A stretch of 64,000 nt of DNA from Pseudomonadales bacterium (GTDB taxonomy: Bacteria > Pseudomonadota > Gammaproteobacteria > Pseudomonadales > Azotimanducaceae). Positions 9,403 to 18,239 of the stretch are shown piece after piece. Below the pieces are notes generated by a model that did no database searches, was not told where the DNA came from, and saw only the letters and a list, made by a program, of their open reading frames with translations. Every line of letters starts with the position of its first letter. Position 1 is the first letter of the stretch. Location of the stretch: assembly GCA_024234635.1 (NCBI GenBank), contig JACKNX010000005.1, positions 124,001 through 188,000 on the forward strand. The letters are read 5' to 3'. The translations under genes and the position numbers were made by a program.

Positions 9403-10788
9403 TTGGTTTCCCGCCACCCAGGGGCCGGGTTGCCGCCGAATGACCGTCGCGAGCCAGCAGTCATAACAACTAAACTGACAAAACCGTACCCCTCGCCGTT
9501 GCTCGCCTGGAGCATCGTCGCCCTCTTGCTGCTGGCGTCGCTGGTGTCGTTCATCGACCGGCAGGTGGTTGCCATCGTCGTGGACCCGATGAAGGCCGAC
9601 CTGGCAATCAGCGACTCCGAAATCGGCTGGCTCTACGGCGTGTTTTCGGTCTTCTACGCGGTTGCGGCGTTGCCATTGGCCTGGGTGGCCGACAATCGCA
9701 ACCGCACGAAGCTGATTGCGATAGGCATCGGCTTCTGGTCGCTGATGACTACCTGTTGTGGCCTGGCACAGAACTTCTGGCAGGTACTCCTCGCCCGCAT
9801 GGGGGTCGGCATCGGCGAAGCCACGCTGACGCCCACCACCAATTCGCTGCTTGGCGACTACTTTCCCCCGGAACGTCTGCCGCTGGCGTTCAGCATCTAT
9901 CAGCTCGGTCCGATTCTCGGCTCAGGTCTGGCCTTCGTGATCGGTGGCTTCGTGCTCGGCCTTGTCAACAACCTGGAGCCGCTGACCCTTCCCCTGGTAG
10001 GCACCCTGCACCCCTGGCAGCAGACCTTTCTGTACCTCGGTGCGCCCGGCCTCCTGCTCGCGGCGGTATTCGTGATTCTGCGGGAGCCGGAGCGACGTAC
10101 GGCGCCCCACGCCACGCGGATGGAATTCGGCGAAGTCTGGCGGTTCTACCGCGAGAACCCCATGACGTTGATGTGTCACCATTTCGGTTTCCTGTTCATC
10201 AACCTGATGGGATACGCGTTCGTCTTCTGGACCGTCTCGTATTTTGTGCGCGTGCATCACATGGAGGCTGCCGCGGCCTCGGTGACATTCGGCTGGCTGT
10301 TTGCCAGCTTCGGCGCCGTAGGCCCCCTTGTGGTAGCCATGCTGGCGCAGCATCTTCAGCGGCGCGGGCACGACGATGCCAACATCACGGCGGGCATGAT
10401 CGGCGGCGCGCTGGCCATTCCTGCCATCCTGGCCGTACAGTTCGCGCCCACGCCAACCGTGGCATTTCTGCTTTACGCGCCTGCACTCCTGTTCATCAAC
10501 TCGCCCTTCGGGGTTGCCAACGGCGCCTTACCCGTGATCGCGCCGCCAACCATCCGTGCCCAGGTAGCGGCGCTGAACATGCTGATCGGTTCGTTTGGCA
10601 TGATGCTCGGGCCACCGCTGGCCGGCTATTTCAACACGCACCTGTTTCCGGGCGACGACGGCGTGCGGTACTCGATCATGACCATGGTGTCGATTTTCGG
10701 GCTGCTGGGCACCGTGCTGCTCTGGCTCGGCCGCAAACCGTACGCGGCCAGCCTGCGCCGTGCCCGGGAGCGCTGGTCGGACTATTGA
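9403..10788 (+). CDS. MFS transporter, spinster-like
   Basis: About 461 residues and 12 membrane segments. Helix 1 contains FIDRQVVAIVVDPMKADL, followed by SDSEIGWLYGVFSVFYA and GVGIGEATLTPTTNSLLGDYFP, hallmarks of the spinster-like MFS branch often found beside lipid and aromatic catabolic genes. No ATG fits the start: the longest frame opens with TTG at 9403 and another TTG lies at 9430 (codon 10), so the first residues are uncertain. A second member with the same signatures is at 28525. Monocistronic; divergent from the cyclic-di-GMP gene. Confidence 0.85.
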   Translation: MVSRHPGAGLPPNDRREPAVITTKLTKPYPSPLLAWSIVALLLLASLVSFIDRQVVAIVVDPMKADLAISDSEIGWLYGVFSVFYAVAALPLAWVADNRNRTKLIAIGIGFWSLMTTCCGLAQNFWQVLLARMGVGIGEATLTPTTNSLLGDYFPPERLPLAFSIYQLGPILGSGLAFVIGGFVLGLVNNLEPLTLPLVGTLHPWQQTFLYLGAPGLLLAAVFVILREPERRTAPHATRMEFGEVWRFYRENPMTLMCHHFGFLFINLMGYAFVFWTVSYFVRVHHMEAAAASVTFGWLFASFGAVGPLVVAMLAQHLQRRGHDDANITAGMIGGALAIPAILAVQFAPTPTVAFLLYAPALLFINSPFGVANGALPVIAPPTIRAQVAALNMLIGSFGMMLGPPLAGYFNTHLFPGDDGVRYSIMTMVSIFGLLGTVLLWLGRKPYAASLRRARERWSDY

Positions 10789-10816
10789 GCGGCGCTGGGT
10801 GAGCGGCGGCGTGCGA

Positions 10817-11212
10817 TCAGTCCAGGCGGGGCACATAGGCTGAAGCCAGCAGCGCATCGAACCGGGCCGCCGCCTCCGCCTCCAGATCCTTTTCCCACCA
10901 GGTTTTCAGCTGCGCGAAGGGAAAGTCTGTCCCAGGGCAGATCACCTCCACGCCACGCACCTGGCGGTGCGCGGCCAGTCGGATCGACGGATAGCGCTGA
11001 CGCATATCTCGCAGGACGTCCCATAGCGTGGTCATCGCAGGACCGTGCGGCGGCGATAGCTCGCCAAGCCCGAGCACCCGTACGCTGATCGCCCGTCTGT
11101 AGCGGAGCTGATGCTCCTCCGGGAACGCCCGCCGGAGCGAGCCGTCGGGGTAGATCTCAACATGAACGGGGGCGTCGCAGGCGGCATCGTGAACCAGCAG
11201 GAAATCAGCCAT
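10817..11212 (-). CDS. Divergent N-acetylmuramoyl-L-alanine amidase-like protein
   Basis: 131 residues. The C-terminal half resembles the end of an amidase_2/PGRP domain: a leucine-rich helix, RYPSIRLAAHRQVRG and CPGTDFPF, equivalent to the zinc-binding His and the CPG of AmpD-like amidases. The N-terminal LVHDAA may replace the usual HHT-type zinc ligand. No signal peptide is visible, so it may be cytoplasmic or inactive. Convergent with the MFS gene at 9403 and transcribed away from the tRNA. Family assignment is tentative. Confidence 0.55.
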   Translation of the reverse strand: MADFLLVHDAACDAPVHVEIYPDGSLRRAFPEEHQLRYRRAISVRVLGLGELSPPHGPAMTTLWDVLRDMRQRYPSIRLAAHRQVRGVEVICPGTDFPFAQLKTWWEKDLEAEAAARFDALLASAYVPRLD

Positions 11213-11304
11213 TGCAGGCGCCCGGTAACCGGAAATCCCGCTACCCTAGCGTGCTACCGGACAGATGCAAGCCGCGACAGGTGCTGGTATCTTGCGCCTC
11301 CCGC

Positions 11305-11381
<77 letters not shown>

Positions 11382-11388
11382 TCCCAAA

Positions 11389-11411
11389 GCATTCAGCCAA
11401 AGGCTGAATGC
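11389..11411. terminator. Inverted repeat just downstream of tRNA-Arg
   Basis: Perfect 10-bp stem GCATTCAGCC / GGCTGAATGC around AAA, starting 8 bases after the tRNA. It has no T-tract. The position suggests a 3'-processing or termination hairpin. Confidence 0.55.
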
Positions 11412-11447
11412 GTTGTCGCACTCCCCAACGACACAAGCGCCGACCCC

Positions 11448-11468
11448 GCACTTCGCGAAGCGAAGTGC
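11448..11468. repeat. Second inverted repeat in the tRNA downstream region
   Basis: Perfect 8-bp stem GCACTTCG / CGAAGTGC separated by CGAAG. It lies in the tRNA-to-CDS gap (11382-11614), where no ORF is convincing. Confidence 0.45.
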
Positions 11469-11614
11469 CATGAGGCGCGATAGCTCCAAAAAACCTCCGC
11501 CTCCCACTCACTCTGCTACGCGCGATAGGCTGCCGCCTTCCGTTCCCACAAGCCCCCGACCCTGCGCCCATCGGCTACCATAGCGTCACATCCTGCCTCC
11601 CTGACCATCTGCCC

Positions 11615-12424
11615 ATGACCAGTTCGCCGAACTACCCGCCCGAGGCGCTCTCAGAAACCGACTACAAACACGCCTGGCAAAGACTCGGCAGAACAGGCGA
11701 CACCGCACAGGACGCCTTCGCCGCGGGCGCCATCGCCACCTGCCTGTCGCAGGTCTTCATCGGCGCCTACCAGGCAGCACAGCGCGCCTGTGCTGCTCGC
11801 CTGTCGCCCGACCGCTGGTATGCCTTCGCGGTCTCCGAAGACCGCAGCGGCAAGCAACCTGGCGTGACCTTGCAGGAAGGACGCCTCAGCGGCACGAAGG
11901 TCTGGATCGCCAGCAGCGACCTGGTGGACGAAATCATCCTGGTCGCTGGCGCCCGCCTGCCCCCGGATGCCGCCTGCTGGCTGGTTCCCGCGAATCTGCC
12001 CGGCGTGACCATCCTCACGCGACCGCCGGCATCGTTTCTGGGTGACATGAGTCAGGGCGCAGCCACCCTTCGCGAGGTTTCCACAACAATCCTTCGCACC
12101 ACGCGGATCACCGGTGATTTTGGTCTTGCGGAGGCCTTTCACGTGAGTTGCGCCGGGCTTGGCTACGTGCAGACCCTGGCGAAGCAGCGAAACGACAGGT
12201 CGCTGCATGCTGACGCGTCGGCGCTCGTTCCCGCGATGACCGCCATCGCTGCAACCGGCTTCGACCGCGACGTCCGGTCCATCGCTGATTTTCACGGCAG
12301 GGTGAAAGCGCTGGGCAAATCCTGTGCCGCCTCGGCGACCACAGTTGTCGAAACCGACGACTGGCGCCGCAACGGCAGGCTGCTCGGCATGTACGGCAAG
12401 GCACTGAACGACAGGCTCGCCTGA
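11615..12424 (+). CDS. Acyl-CoA-dehydrogenase-like protein, divergent and short
   Basis: 269 residues against about 380 for a normal acyl-CoA dehydrogenase. The middle section (WYAFAVSED, then GRLSGTKVWIASSDLVDEII) matches the beta-barrel domain pattern of the family. The N-terminal helical domain is reduced, and the last 70 residues do not show the usual FAD-contact and catalytic-helix motifs. It may be a non-catalytic or strongly diverged member. It lies alone between the tRNA and the convergent nuclease gene. Family assignment rests on pattern similarity only. Confidence 0.5.
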   Translation: MTSSPNYPPEALSETDYKHAWQRLGRTGDTAQDAFAAGAIATCLSQVFIGAYQAAQRACAARLSPDRWYAFAVSEDRSGKQPGVTLQEGRLSGTKVWIASSDLVDEIILVAGARLPPDAACWLVPANLPGVTILTRPPASFLGDMSQGAATLREVSTTILRTTRITGDFGLAEAFHVSCAGLGYVQTLAKQRNDRSLHADASALVPAMTAIAATGFDRDVRSIADFHGRVKALGKSCAASATTVVETDDWRRNGRLLGMYGKALNDRLA

Positions 12425-12433
12425 AGACCGGAA

Positions 12434-13123
12434 TCACTCCCGCGCCTTCACCCAACCCGCCGCCGTGGCTGCCGCTTCGGAACAGAACCAACGTTCGCCA
12501 CGCGCTTCGTCGATCCGCGTCCGTTCGTAGTAGCGCATGCCGGGCAGATGGTAGAGGCGCCGGCCTTCGGCGTTGATGTTGCCCTTGATATCGCAGTGGA
12601 CGTCTCCACGCATCGAGCCCCGCCGCCCCCGTCGCCATTCCCAGGGCGGCACCGGATCTGCCGACGCCCACAGACCACGACCGATAGCTTTCGCCTCGGC
12701 TTCGAGGGACAGCAATGTCGCATCCCGCAGGTACTGCCGATATGCCCACGCGGAACCGGCTTTAACGAGTTCGGCACACACATCGATGGTGTTCTGGTAG
12801 ACACGACCGACAAGTCGGTCATGCTTGTCCGTGGTCTGCACCACAACGCGTACCCGCCTGCCCGCCACCAACGCCGCCAGGCGGCTGCGCGCTTCCCGGG
12901 CAAACGGTTGATCGTGTTCCGGGGCATCGACCTCCGCAAGCCGAATACGTATTTCCGTCAACTGCGCGGTCATCACGTCGATGGTATCGCCATCGAGCAC
13001 CGACACAACGTCACCAACGATGACTCGTTCCTCGGCCCGCATACTGCCTGCAGGGCACAGGAAGAGCAGCAACACCGACACCTGCAGCAGCGACAACAGG
13101 TGACTGAACGCACTCACGCCCAC
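12434..13123 (-). CDS. Exported thermonuclease-family (SNase-like) protein
   Basis: 229 residues with an N-terminal signal peptide (hydrophobic LLSLLQVSVLLLFLCPAG). The SNase domain (about 35-150) has VLDGDTIDV, IRIRLAEVDAPEHDQPF, AREARSRLAALVAGRRV and DRLVGRVY, which supply the family's Asp/Arg/Glu positions. A C-terminal module reads CDIKGNINAEGRRLYHLPG followed by YYERTRID, a cysteine-containing tail seen on many proteobacterial SNases. Probably a secreted or periplasmic nuclease. Its start overlaps the end of the flavin monooxygenase gene by 10 bases, making it last in a three-gene operon although its function is unrelated. Confidence 0.85.
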   Translation of the reverse strand: MGVSAFSHLLSLLQVSVLLLFLCPAGSMRAEERVIVGDVVSVLDGDTIDVMTAQLTEIRIRLAEVDAPEHDQPFAREARSRLAALVAGRRVRVVVQTTDKHDRLVGRVYQNTIDVCAELVKAGSAWAYRQYLRDATLLSLEAEAKAIGRGLWASADPVPPWEWRRGRRGSMRGDVHCDIKGNINAEGRRLYHLPGMRYYERTRIDEARGERWFCSEAAATAAGWVKARE

Positions 13124-14592
13124 GTATAGGCCACATCGTCCGGCTCACGCAACATGCCTTCGTATTGCGTCATCGTGTAGGGAAACTGCGTAACGTTGCG
13201 ACCGGATGCCGCCCGGTAGTACCCACGGCAATCATCACGCCAGACGGTGATGCGTGCGATGTCCTTCTGCAACTGTGTGTTGTACGCGGCCATTGCCGCC
13301 GGCGTCACGTCCAGGCTCCCGAAGTTGCCGGACAGCAGCCGCACGATGTGACGGACCGCGTAGGCCGCTTCCAGTTCGAGCATCGTGATGAGCGAGTTGT
13401 TGTTCGTGTTTGGACCGTACAGCATGAAGAGATTGGGGAATCCCGCGGTCGTGATACCACGATATGCCATCGCGCCGTCCGCCCAGGCGTCACTGATGTG
13501 CAGTCCATTGCGCCCGGTGACGTCCAGACAGGACAGAAACCGTGTCGTCTCGAAGCCCGTGGCAAGAATGATGGTGTCCGTCTCCAGGAACTCACCGTCG
13601 CCGGTGACAATGCCATTGGCTTCGATGCGCCGGATGCCCCGATCCCGCAGATGCACGTTGTCCCGGTTGAACATCGGGTAATACAGATTCGACAGCAGCG
13701 GCCGTCGGCACCCGTATCGCCAGTCGGGCGTCAGGCGTCGTCGCAGGTCCGCATCGTTCACTGCGTTGATGTTTTCCCGCGCTGCCCGCTCGGCAGAAGC
13801 CAGCATTTCAGGATTGTCGAACAGAATGGCGCTTTCGAGTTCCTGCCACAGCGCCGCGCGCAGCTCCGCGACCGCCTCAGGATCGGTCTGGAAACGCGCC
13901 AGCTCCGCTTGCGAGTACGGCGCGTCCTGTTTGGGCAGCACCCACTGCGGCGTACGCTGATAAAGATCCAGACGCGCGACGATGGGCGCAATCTCCGGCG
14001 CCGTCTGCACCGCGCTGGCGGCACTGCCGATGATGGCCACGCGTTCGCCCGTAAGATCGTGATCCGAGGGCCAGCGCGCCGTATGAAAGACCGTACCCTG
14101 AAAAGATTCGAGCCCGGGGATGTCCGGCACGGCGATGTCATTGAACATGCCGATGCCGCTGATCACGACGCGCGCCGTCAGCGACTCGCCATCCCGCAGA
14201 CTCACCCGCCAGCTGGCTGCTGTCTCATCCCACCGCATCGCAATGACTTCGCACCCGAAACGGCAGTACGGCAACATGCCGTGCTGCTCCGCCACCGACT
14301 GCACGTACGTCAGGATTTCCGGTTGCCCCGCGTAGGGCCGCGACCAGTCCGCCTTGGGCGCGAACGAGAACGAGTACAGATGCGATTTGACGTCACATTC
14401 CGCGCCCGGATAGCGGTTGTGCCACCAGGTACCGCCCACGCCACTGGCTTTCTCAAGAATCACAAAGTCCGTGATGCCCGCCGCCGCCAATGCGATACCC
14501 GCGCACAGGCCACCCGGGCCCGCACCGATGATCAGCACGGTCGTCGCCGTGGGCAGGGACGTCCCGACGCTTCCGCCATCCGCTCTGGCCAC
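13114..14592 (-). CDS. Flavin monooxygenase, Baeyer-Villiger type
   Basis: 492 residues. FAD-binding GAGPGG at 23-28, then GVGGTWWHNRYPGAECDV. The type I BVMO fingerprint FxGxxxHxxxWP is present as FQGTVFHTARWP (about 165-176). The second Rossmann segment is VAIIGSAASAVQ and the C-terminal ATG motif is LATGFETTRF. These predict an NADPH-dependent enzyme that inserts oxygen next to a ketone to give an ester or lactone. The stop lies inside the nuclease gene start, and its ATG is 5 bases after the amidase stop, so amidase and BVMO are co-transcribed. Substrate unknown. Confidence 0.9.
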   Translation of the reverse strand: MARADGGSVGTSLPTATTVLIIGAGPGGLCAGIALAAAGITDFVILEKASGVGGTWWHNRYPGAECDVKSHLYSFSFAPKADWSRPYAGQPEILTYVQSVAEQHGMLPYCRFGCEVIAMRWDETAASWRVSLRDGESLTARVVISGIGMFNDIAVPDIPGLESFQGTVFHTARWPSDHDLTGERVAIIGSAASAVQTAPEIAPIVARLDLYQRTPQWVLPKQDAPYSQAELARFQTDPEAVAELRAALWQELESAILFDNPEMLASAERAARENINAVNDADLRRRLTPDWRYGCRRPLLSNLYYPMFNRDNVHLRDRGIRRIEANGIVTGDGEFLETDTIILATGFETTRFLSCLDVTGRNGLHISDAWADGAMAYRGITTAGFPNLFMLYGPNTNNNSLITMLELEAAYAVRHIVRLLSGNFGSLDVTPAAMAAYNTQLQKDIARITVWRDDCRGYYRAASGRNVTQFPYTMTQYEGMLREPDDVAYTWA

Positions 14593-14597
14593 TGCGC

Positions 14598-16052
14598 TCA
14601 GCCTCCGCGTCCGGCCGCGTGCAGGCGCGGTCGGCGATCCGCCCAGGGCATTGCTTCTTCCAGCGCGGAGGCCACCCGGAACAGCAGGCTTTCGTCGCTG
14701 AACGGCGCCACCAGCTGCACGCCGATCGGCAGCCCGGTTGCCGTTTCGTGCAGCGGCAGCGAAATCGCCGGCTGGCCGGTGGTGTTGAACAAAGGCGTGA
14801 ACGGACAGTAGGCGAACACCTGCCGCGTCCAGTCCATTGCCGATAGTCCCGCTCTGTTCTGGTTCATCTGGCCGAGCGGCGCCGCGGGTCCCGCGAGCGT
14901 CGGCGTGACAAACAGATCGTACGATTCGAAAAACGGCGCGACCTGCCGGCGCACGGCATTGTGATGCGCCTCGGCGCTGAGCAGCTCAGCGGTCGAGATG
15001 CGTTTGCCATCTTCATAACAGGCCCAGGTGGTCGCCTCGACGTTGTCCGGCGATGGTGTGCGCCCGAGCGCTTGCGCCACGCTGTCCATCGGAAACGCGG
15101 TGCCAACACACCAGAGCACGTGCACGGTCTCGAGGAAGCGATCCCAGTCAAAGACCGGCGCGGCTTCCACTACGTCGTGCCCCATGTCAGCCAGCGTGCG
15201 TACCGTGCGCTCCACCGCCTCGCGGCATTCCGGCGCGCTCTCCGCACCGGACGGCGCGCGGCTGCTGTAGGCAACCCGCAAGCGCCCGACCTCCGCGCCT
15301 ATTTCCTGTGCGTAGGGTCGCGGCGGCGGCACGCAAAAGGACGGCGCGCCGGCATCCGGTCCGGCCACGGCATCCAGCAGGCGAGCCGCATCGCGAACGC
15401 TGCGCGTTACCGCAAACTCGATGGCAAGGCCAAACAGCGGGTCCGAGGCGTCCGGTCCGGTAGGGATGCGGTCGCGGGTCGGCTTCAGTCCGACCAACCC
15501 GTTGCAACAACCCGGAATGCGGATCGAACCACCGCCGTCATTGGCGTGCGCCAGAGGCAGCATGCCGGAGGCTACTGCGGCGCCGGAGCCACCGGAGGAG
15601 CCACCGGCACTGCGACCCGGATCCCAGGGGTTGTGCACCGGCCCGTGCAAAACGGTCTCCGTGGTGGGGTTGTACCCGAACTCCGGCGTCTGCGTGGTGG
15701 CCACCAGCAACAGCCCCGCCTCGCGGAACCGGCGCATGAGTTCGGTATCCGCCGCCGGGCGGAAACCACGCGCGAGCGCGCTGCCCATGTCCAGCGTGAC
15801 ACCTTTCGCCTGGAGCACCAGCTCCTTTATCCCGAATGGCACGCCGCAGAACGGCGCGCGCAGATCGAGCGTCCGCGCACCTGCGTGCGCTTCGTGCGCC
15901 AGCACCTGCAACACCGCGTTGACATCGCCATTGACGGCATCGATGGCGCGAATGGCGGCATCGATCAGTTCGCCCGGTTGCAGTTCGCCCGAGCGCACCA
16001 GCTCCGCGAGCGCGGTGGCATCGCGGGACGTGTACTCTTCCAGCGTGATCAT
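14598..16052 (-). CDS. Amidase-signature hydrolase (NylA-like)
   Basis: 484 residues, full length for the amidase signature family. The catalytic triad is Lys76 (GIKEL), cis-Ser152 (GGSSGG) and nucleophile Ser176 (NDGGGSIRIP), spaced as in the family and close to 6-aminohexanoate-cyclic-dimer hydrolase. It should hydrolyse a linear or cyclic amide, or an ester, in the cytoplasm. First gene of the amidase-BVMO-nuclease operon and divergent from the 16405 operon; the 352-bp gap between them carries promoter-like sequence. Confidence 0.9.
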   Translation of the reverse strand: MITLEEYTSRDATALAELVRSGELQPGELIDAAIRAIDAVNGDVNAVLQVLAHEAHAGARTLDLRAPFCGVPFGIKELVLQAKGVTLDMGSALARGFRPAADTELMRRFREAGLLLVATTQTPEFGYNPTTETVLHGPVHNPWDPGRSAGGSSGGSGAAVASGMLPLAHANDGGGSIRIPGCCNGLVGLKPTRDRIPTGPDASDPLFGLAIEFAVTRSVRDAARLLDAVAGPDAGAPSFCVPPPRPYAQEIGAEVGRLRVAYSSRAPSGAESAPECREAVERTVRTLADMGHDVVEAAPVFDWDRFLETVHVLWCVGTAFPMDSVAQALGRTPSPDNVEATTWACYEDGKRISTAELLSAEAHHNAVRRQVAPFFESYDLFVTPTLAGPAAPLGQMNQNRAGLSAMDWTRQVFAYCPFTPLFNTTGQPAISLPLHETATGLPIGVQLVAPFSDESLLFRVASALEEAMPWADRRPRLHAAGRGG

Positions 16053-16344
16053 GGCTCTCCCCTTATTCGGTATGACGATTGGCCGCTCCCCAGGGCACCG
16101 GCCTGGACGATGCGCGGTCCGTCCACGCTCGACCGGACGATCCTCACTGACCGCCCATGCTGTTTACCGCATTCCGGGCGCACCGGCCATCCCGGAAACA
16201 CCGGCGCTGGCATCACGCATCCGCCAAGGATTCGGAATCCAGCCCCCCGGCCGGGTATCATGCCCGCTTCGGGGTCCGGGGAGGTCGTGCCGAATGCCAG
16301 CCAGCGCCGTCCGGCGCAGGGTGGAAGCGTCTGCCCAACGTCCC

Positions 16345-16373
16345 TTGAATCACGTTAACGCTTCGAGTTAACT
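16345..16373 (+). promoter_or_regulatory. Predicted sigma70-like promoter with GTTAAC palindromes
   Basis: TTGAAT (16345-16350), a 17-bp spacer and TTAACT (16368-16373) give a fair sigma70 match ahead of the small gene at 16405. GTTAAC occurs twice (16354-16359 and 16367-16372), the second inside the 10-bp palindrome GAGTTAACTC (16365-16374) over the -10, a possible repressor site. The rest of the 16053-16404 gap shows nothing coding. Confidence 0.45.
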
Positions 16374-16404
16374 CACTGAAAATTCGAAAGAAAGGGTTTA
16401 TCGA

Positions 16405-16713
16405 ATGACAGCAATCAAACCGGGTCTGAAACTCAAGAGTGCGGTGTGCAGCGCCGAGGTCATGGTCATCAAGGCGCCCGCGGGTGCATCACTCACCTGC
16501 GGCGGTGCGCCCATGATCGGCGCGAAGGATGACGCCCCCGCCGGTGCGGCACTCGATCCGCAGGCAGCCGGTGGTTGCCAGGTGGGCAAGCGCTACGTGA
16601 ACGCCGAGCAGTCACTGGAAGTCCTTTGCACCAAGGCCGGCGAAGGCTCACTGGCTGCCGATGGTACGGCCCTGGAACTGAAGGAAGCCAAGAAACTCCC
16701 ATCCTCCGACTGA
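16405..16713 (+). CDS. Small conserved protein beside acyl-CoA synthetase
   Basis: 102 residues, preceded by AAAGGG at a suitable distance. No signal or membrane segment. Visible features are VCSAEVMVIKAPAG, LTCGGAPMIG, GKRYVNAEQSLEVLCTKAG and three Cys, two of them in AVCS and LTCGG. It looks like a compact beta-rich protein. I do not recognise an assigned function. It lies 12 bases before the acyl-CoA synthetase, so it is probably co-expressed and may serve that pathway. Confidence 0.75.
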   Translation: MTAIKPGLKLKSAVCSAEVMVIKAPAGASLTCGGAPMIGAKDDAPAGAALDPQAAGGCQVGKRYVNAEQSLEVLCTKAGEGSLAADGTALELKEAKKLPSSD

Positions 16714-16725
16714 TCCACATCAATC

Positions 16726-18219
16726 ATGAACATCTCCATGTTTCTCCAGATGGCGGCGGAAACCTTTCCGGAACGCATCGCGGTCTCCAATCCCGATGGC
16801 CACTACAGCTACGGCCAGCTCTACGACGCGGCCCAGGCCGCGGCCGGTCTGATGCGGGAAAGTGCCTGTCGCTACGTGGTGGTGCTGGATACCAGCAGCG
16901 CCGCGTTGCCCATCGCGCTGATGGGCGCCGCCATGGCCGGCCTCCCCTATGTGCCGCTGAACTACCGTCTCACGGAGCCGGAACTGCAGGCGCTGATGGA
17001 TCGCGTCAAGCCGGCGCTGCTCATTGGCAGCCCGGATCTGCTGGAAAAACTTGGCAATCAGTCCGACACCCGGGTGCTGACCCGTGAGGCGTTCCTCGCA
17101 CAGACGCTGGAATCCGACGACCGCTCGGACGAGGTAGCGGAAGACCCGGACGCCGTCGCCGTACAGCTCTTCACAAGCGGCACCACGGGCGCGCCGAAAG
17201 CCGCCATCCTGCGCCATGAAAACCTGGTGTCCTACATCCTGGGTACAGTGGAGTTCATGTCCGCGGAGGAAGAGGAAGCGACACTGGTCTCGGTGCCGCC
17301 CTACCACATCGCGGGAATTTCGGCGCTGATGAGTTCCATCTACGCGTGCCGGCGCATCGTGCAGTTGCCGAATTTCGAGGCGGAGGCATGGCTGGAGACC
17401 TGTCACCGCGAAGGCGTGACCAACGCCTTCGTGGTGCCGACCATGCTGAGCCGCATCATTGCGCACCTGGACCATCATCCCGGTGCCATGCCGCCGCCAT
17501 CCATTCGCGCCATCGCCTACGGTGGCGGCAAGATGCCCATGCCCGTGGTGGAAAGCGCGCTCACGCACTTTCCCGGCGTGAACTTCACCAACGCCTACGG
17601 CCTGACCGAGACCAGTTCCACCATCGCCCTGCTGGACCCGGAGGACCACCGCATCGCCTTCGCCAGCGACGATCCCGTGATCCGCCATCGGCTCGCCTCC
17701 GTGGGCAAGGCGTTGCCATCCGTGGAGATCGAGGTGCGCGACGACGCCGGCAACGTGCTCGGCCCCAACGAACACGGCGAAATCTACGTGCGCGGACCGC
17801 AGGTGTCCGGCGAATACCTGGAACGCAGGGCCATTGGCGACGACGGCTGGTTCCCGACCCGTGACGCCGGCTACATCGACGAACACGGCTACATCCATCT
17901 TGGCGGTCGGGCGGATGACATCATCGTGCGCGGCGGCGAGAACATCTCTCCCTCTGAAATCGAAGACGTGCTGCTCGATCACCCCGCCATCATGGATATC
18001 GCGGCCGTCGGCATTCCTTCGGAGGAATGGGGCGAAGCCGTGGGTGCGGTGGTTGTCCTCAAGGAAGGCGCCACCGCGGACGTCGGTGAACTACAGGCGA
18101 TGGTGCGCAAGGCCCTGCGCTCCTCGCGCGTACCGGAACGTATCCTGTTCGTCGACGAACTGCCGTACAACGAAACCGGCAAGCTGCTGCGCCGGCTCGT
18201 GAAGCGGTATTTCGACTGA
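16726..18219 (+). CDS. Acyl-CoA synthetase (class I adenylate-forming)
   Basis: 497 residues. Core motif A3 is LFTSGTTGAPKAAILRH, A5 is NAYGLTETSS, A7 is TRDAGYIDEHGYIHLGGRAD, A8 is GGENISPSEIEDVLLDHP, and the A10 lysine is in YNETGKLLRR. All are intact, so it should activate a carboxylic acid to its CoA thioester through an acyl-AMP. The substrate is unclear. It is second in an operon with the small protein before it and the CoA transferase 20 bases after it, and probably starts the local acyl-CoA pathway. Confidence 0.93.
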   Translation: MNISMFLQMAAETFPERIAVSNPDGHYSYGQLYDAAQAAAGLMRESACRYVVVLDTSSAALPIALMGAAMAGLPYVPLNYRLTEPELQALMDRVKPALLIGSPDLLEKLGNQSDTRVLTREAFLAQTLESDDRSDEVAEDPDAVAVQLFTSGTTGAPKAAILRHENLVSYILGTVEFMSAEEEEATLVSVPPYHIAGISALMSSIYACRRIVQLPNFEAEAWLETCHREGVTNAFVVPTMLSRIIAHLDHHPGAMPPPSIRAIAYGGGKMPMPVVESALTHFPGVNFTNAYGLTETSSTIALLDPEDHRIAFASDDPVIRHRLASVGKALPSVEIEVRDDAGNVLGPNEHGEIYVRGPQVSGEYLERRAIGDDGWFPTRDAGYIDEHGYIHLGGRADDIIVRGGENISPSEIEDVLLDHPAIMDIAAVGIPSEEWGEAVGAVVVLKEGATADVGELQAMVRKALRSSRVPERILFVDELPYNETGKLLRRLVKRYFD

Positions 18220-18239
18220 AGGACAGGTACAGGCCAGCG

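Noticed and set aside
14961..16358. 465-codon plus-strand frame over the amidase
   Set aside because: Antisense to an amidase with a complete triad; no recognisable motif.
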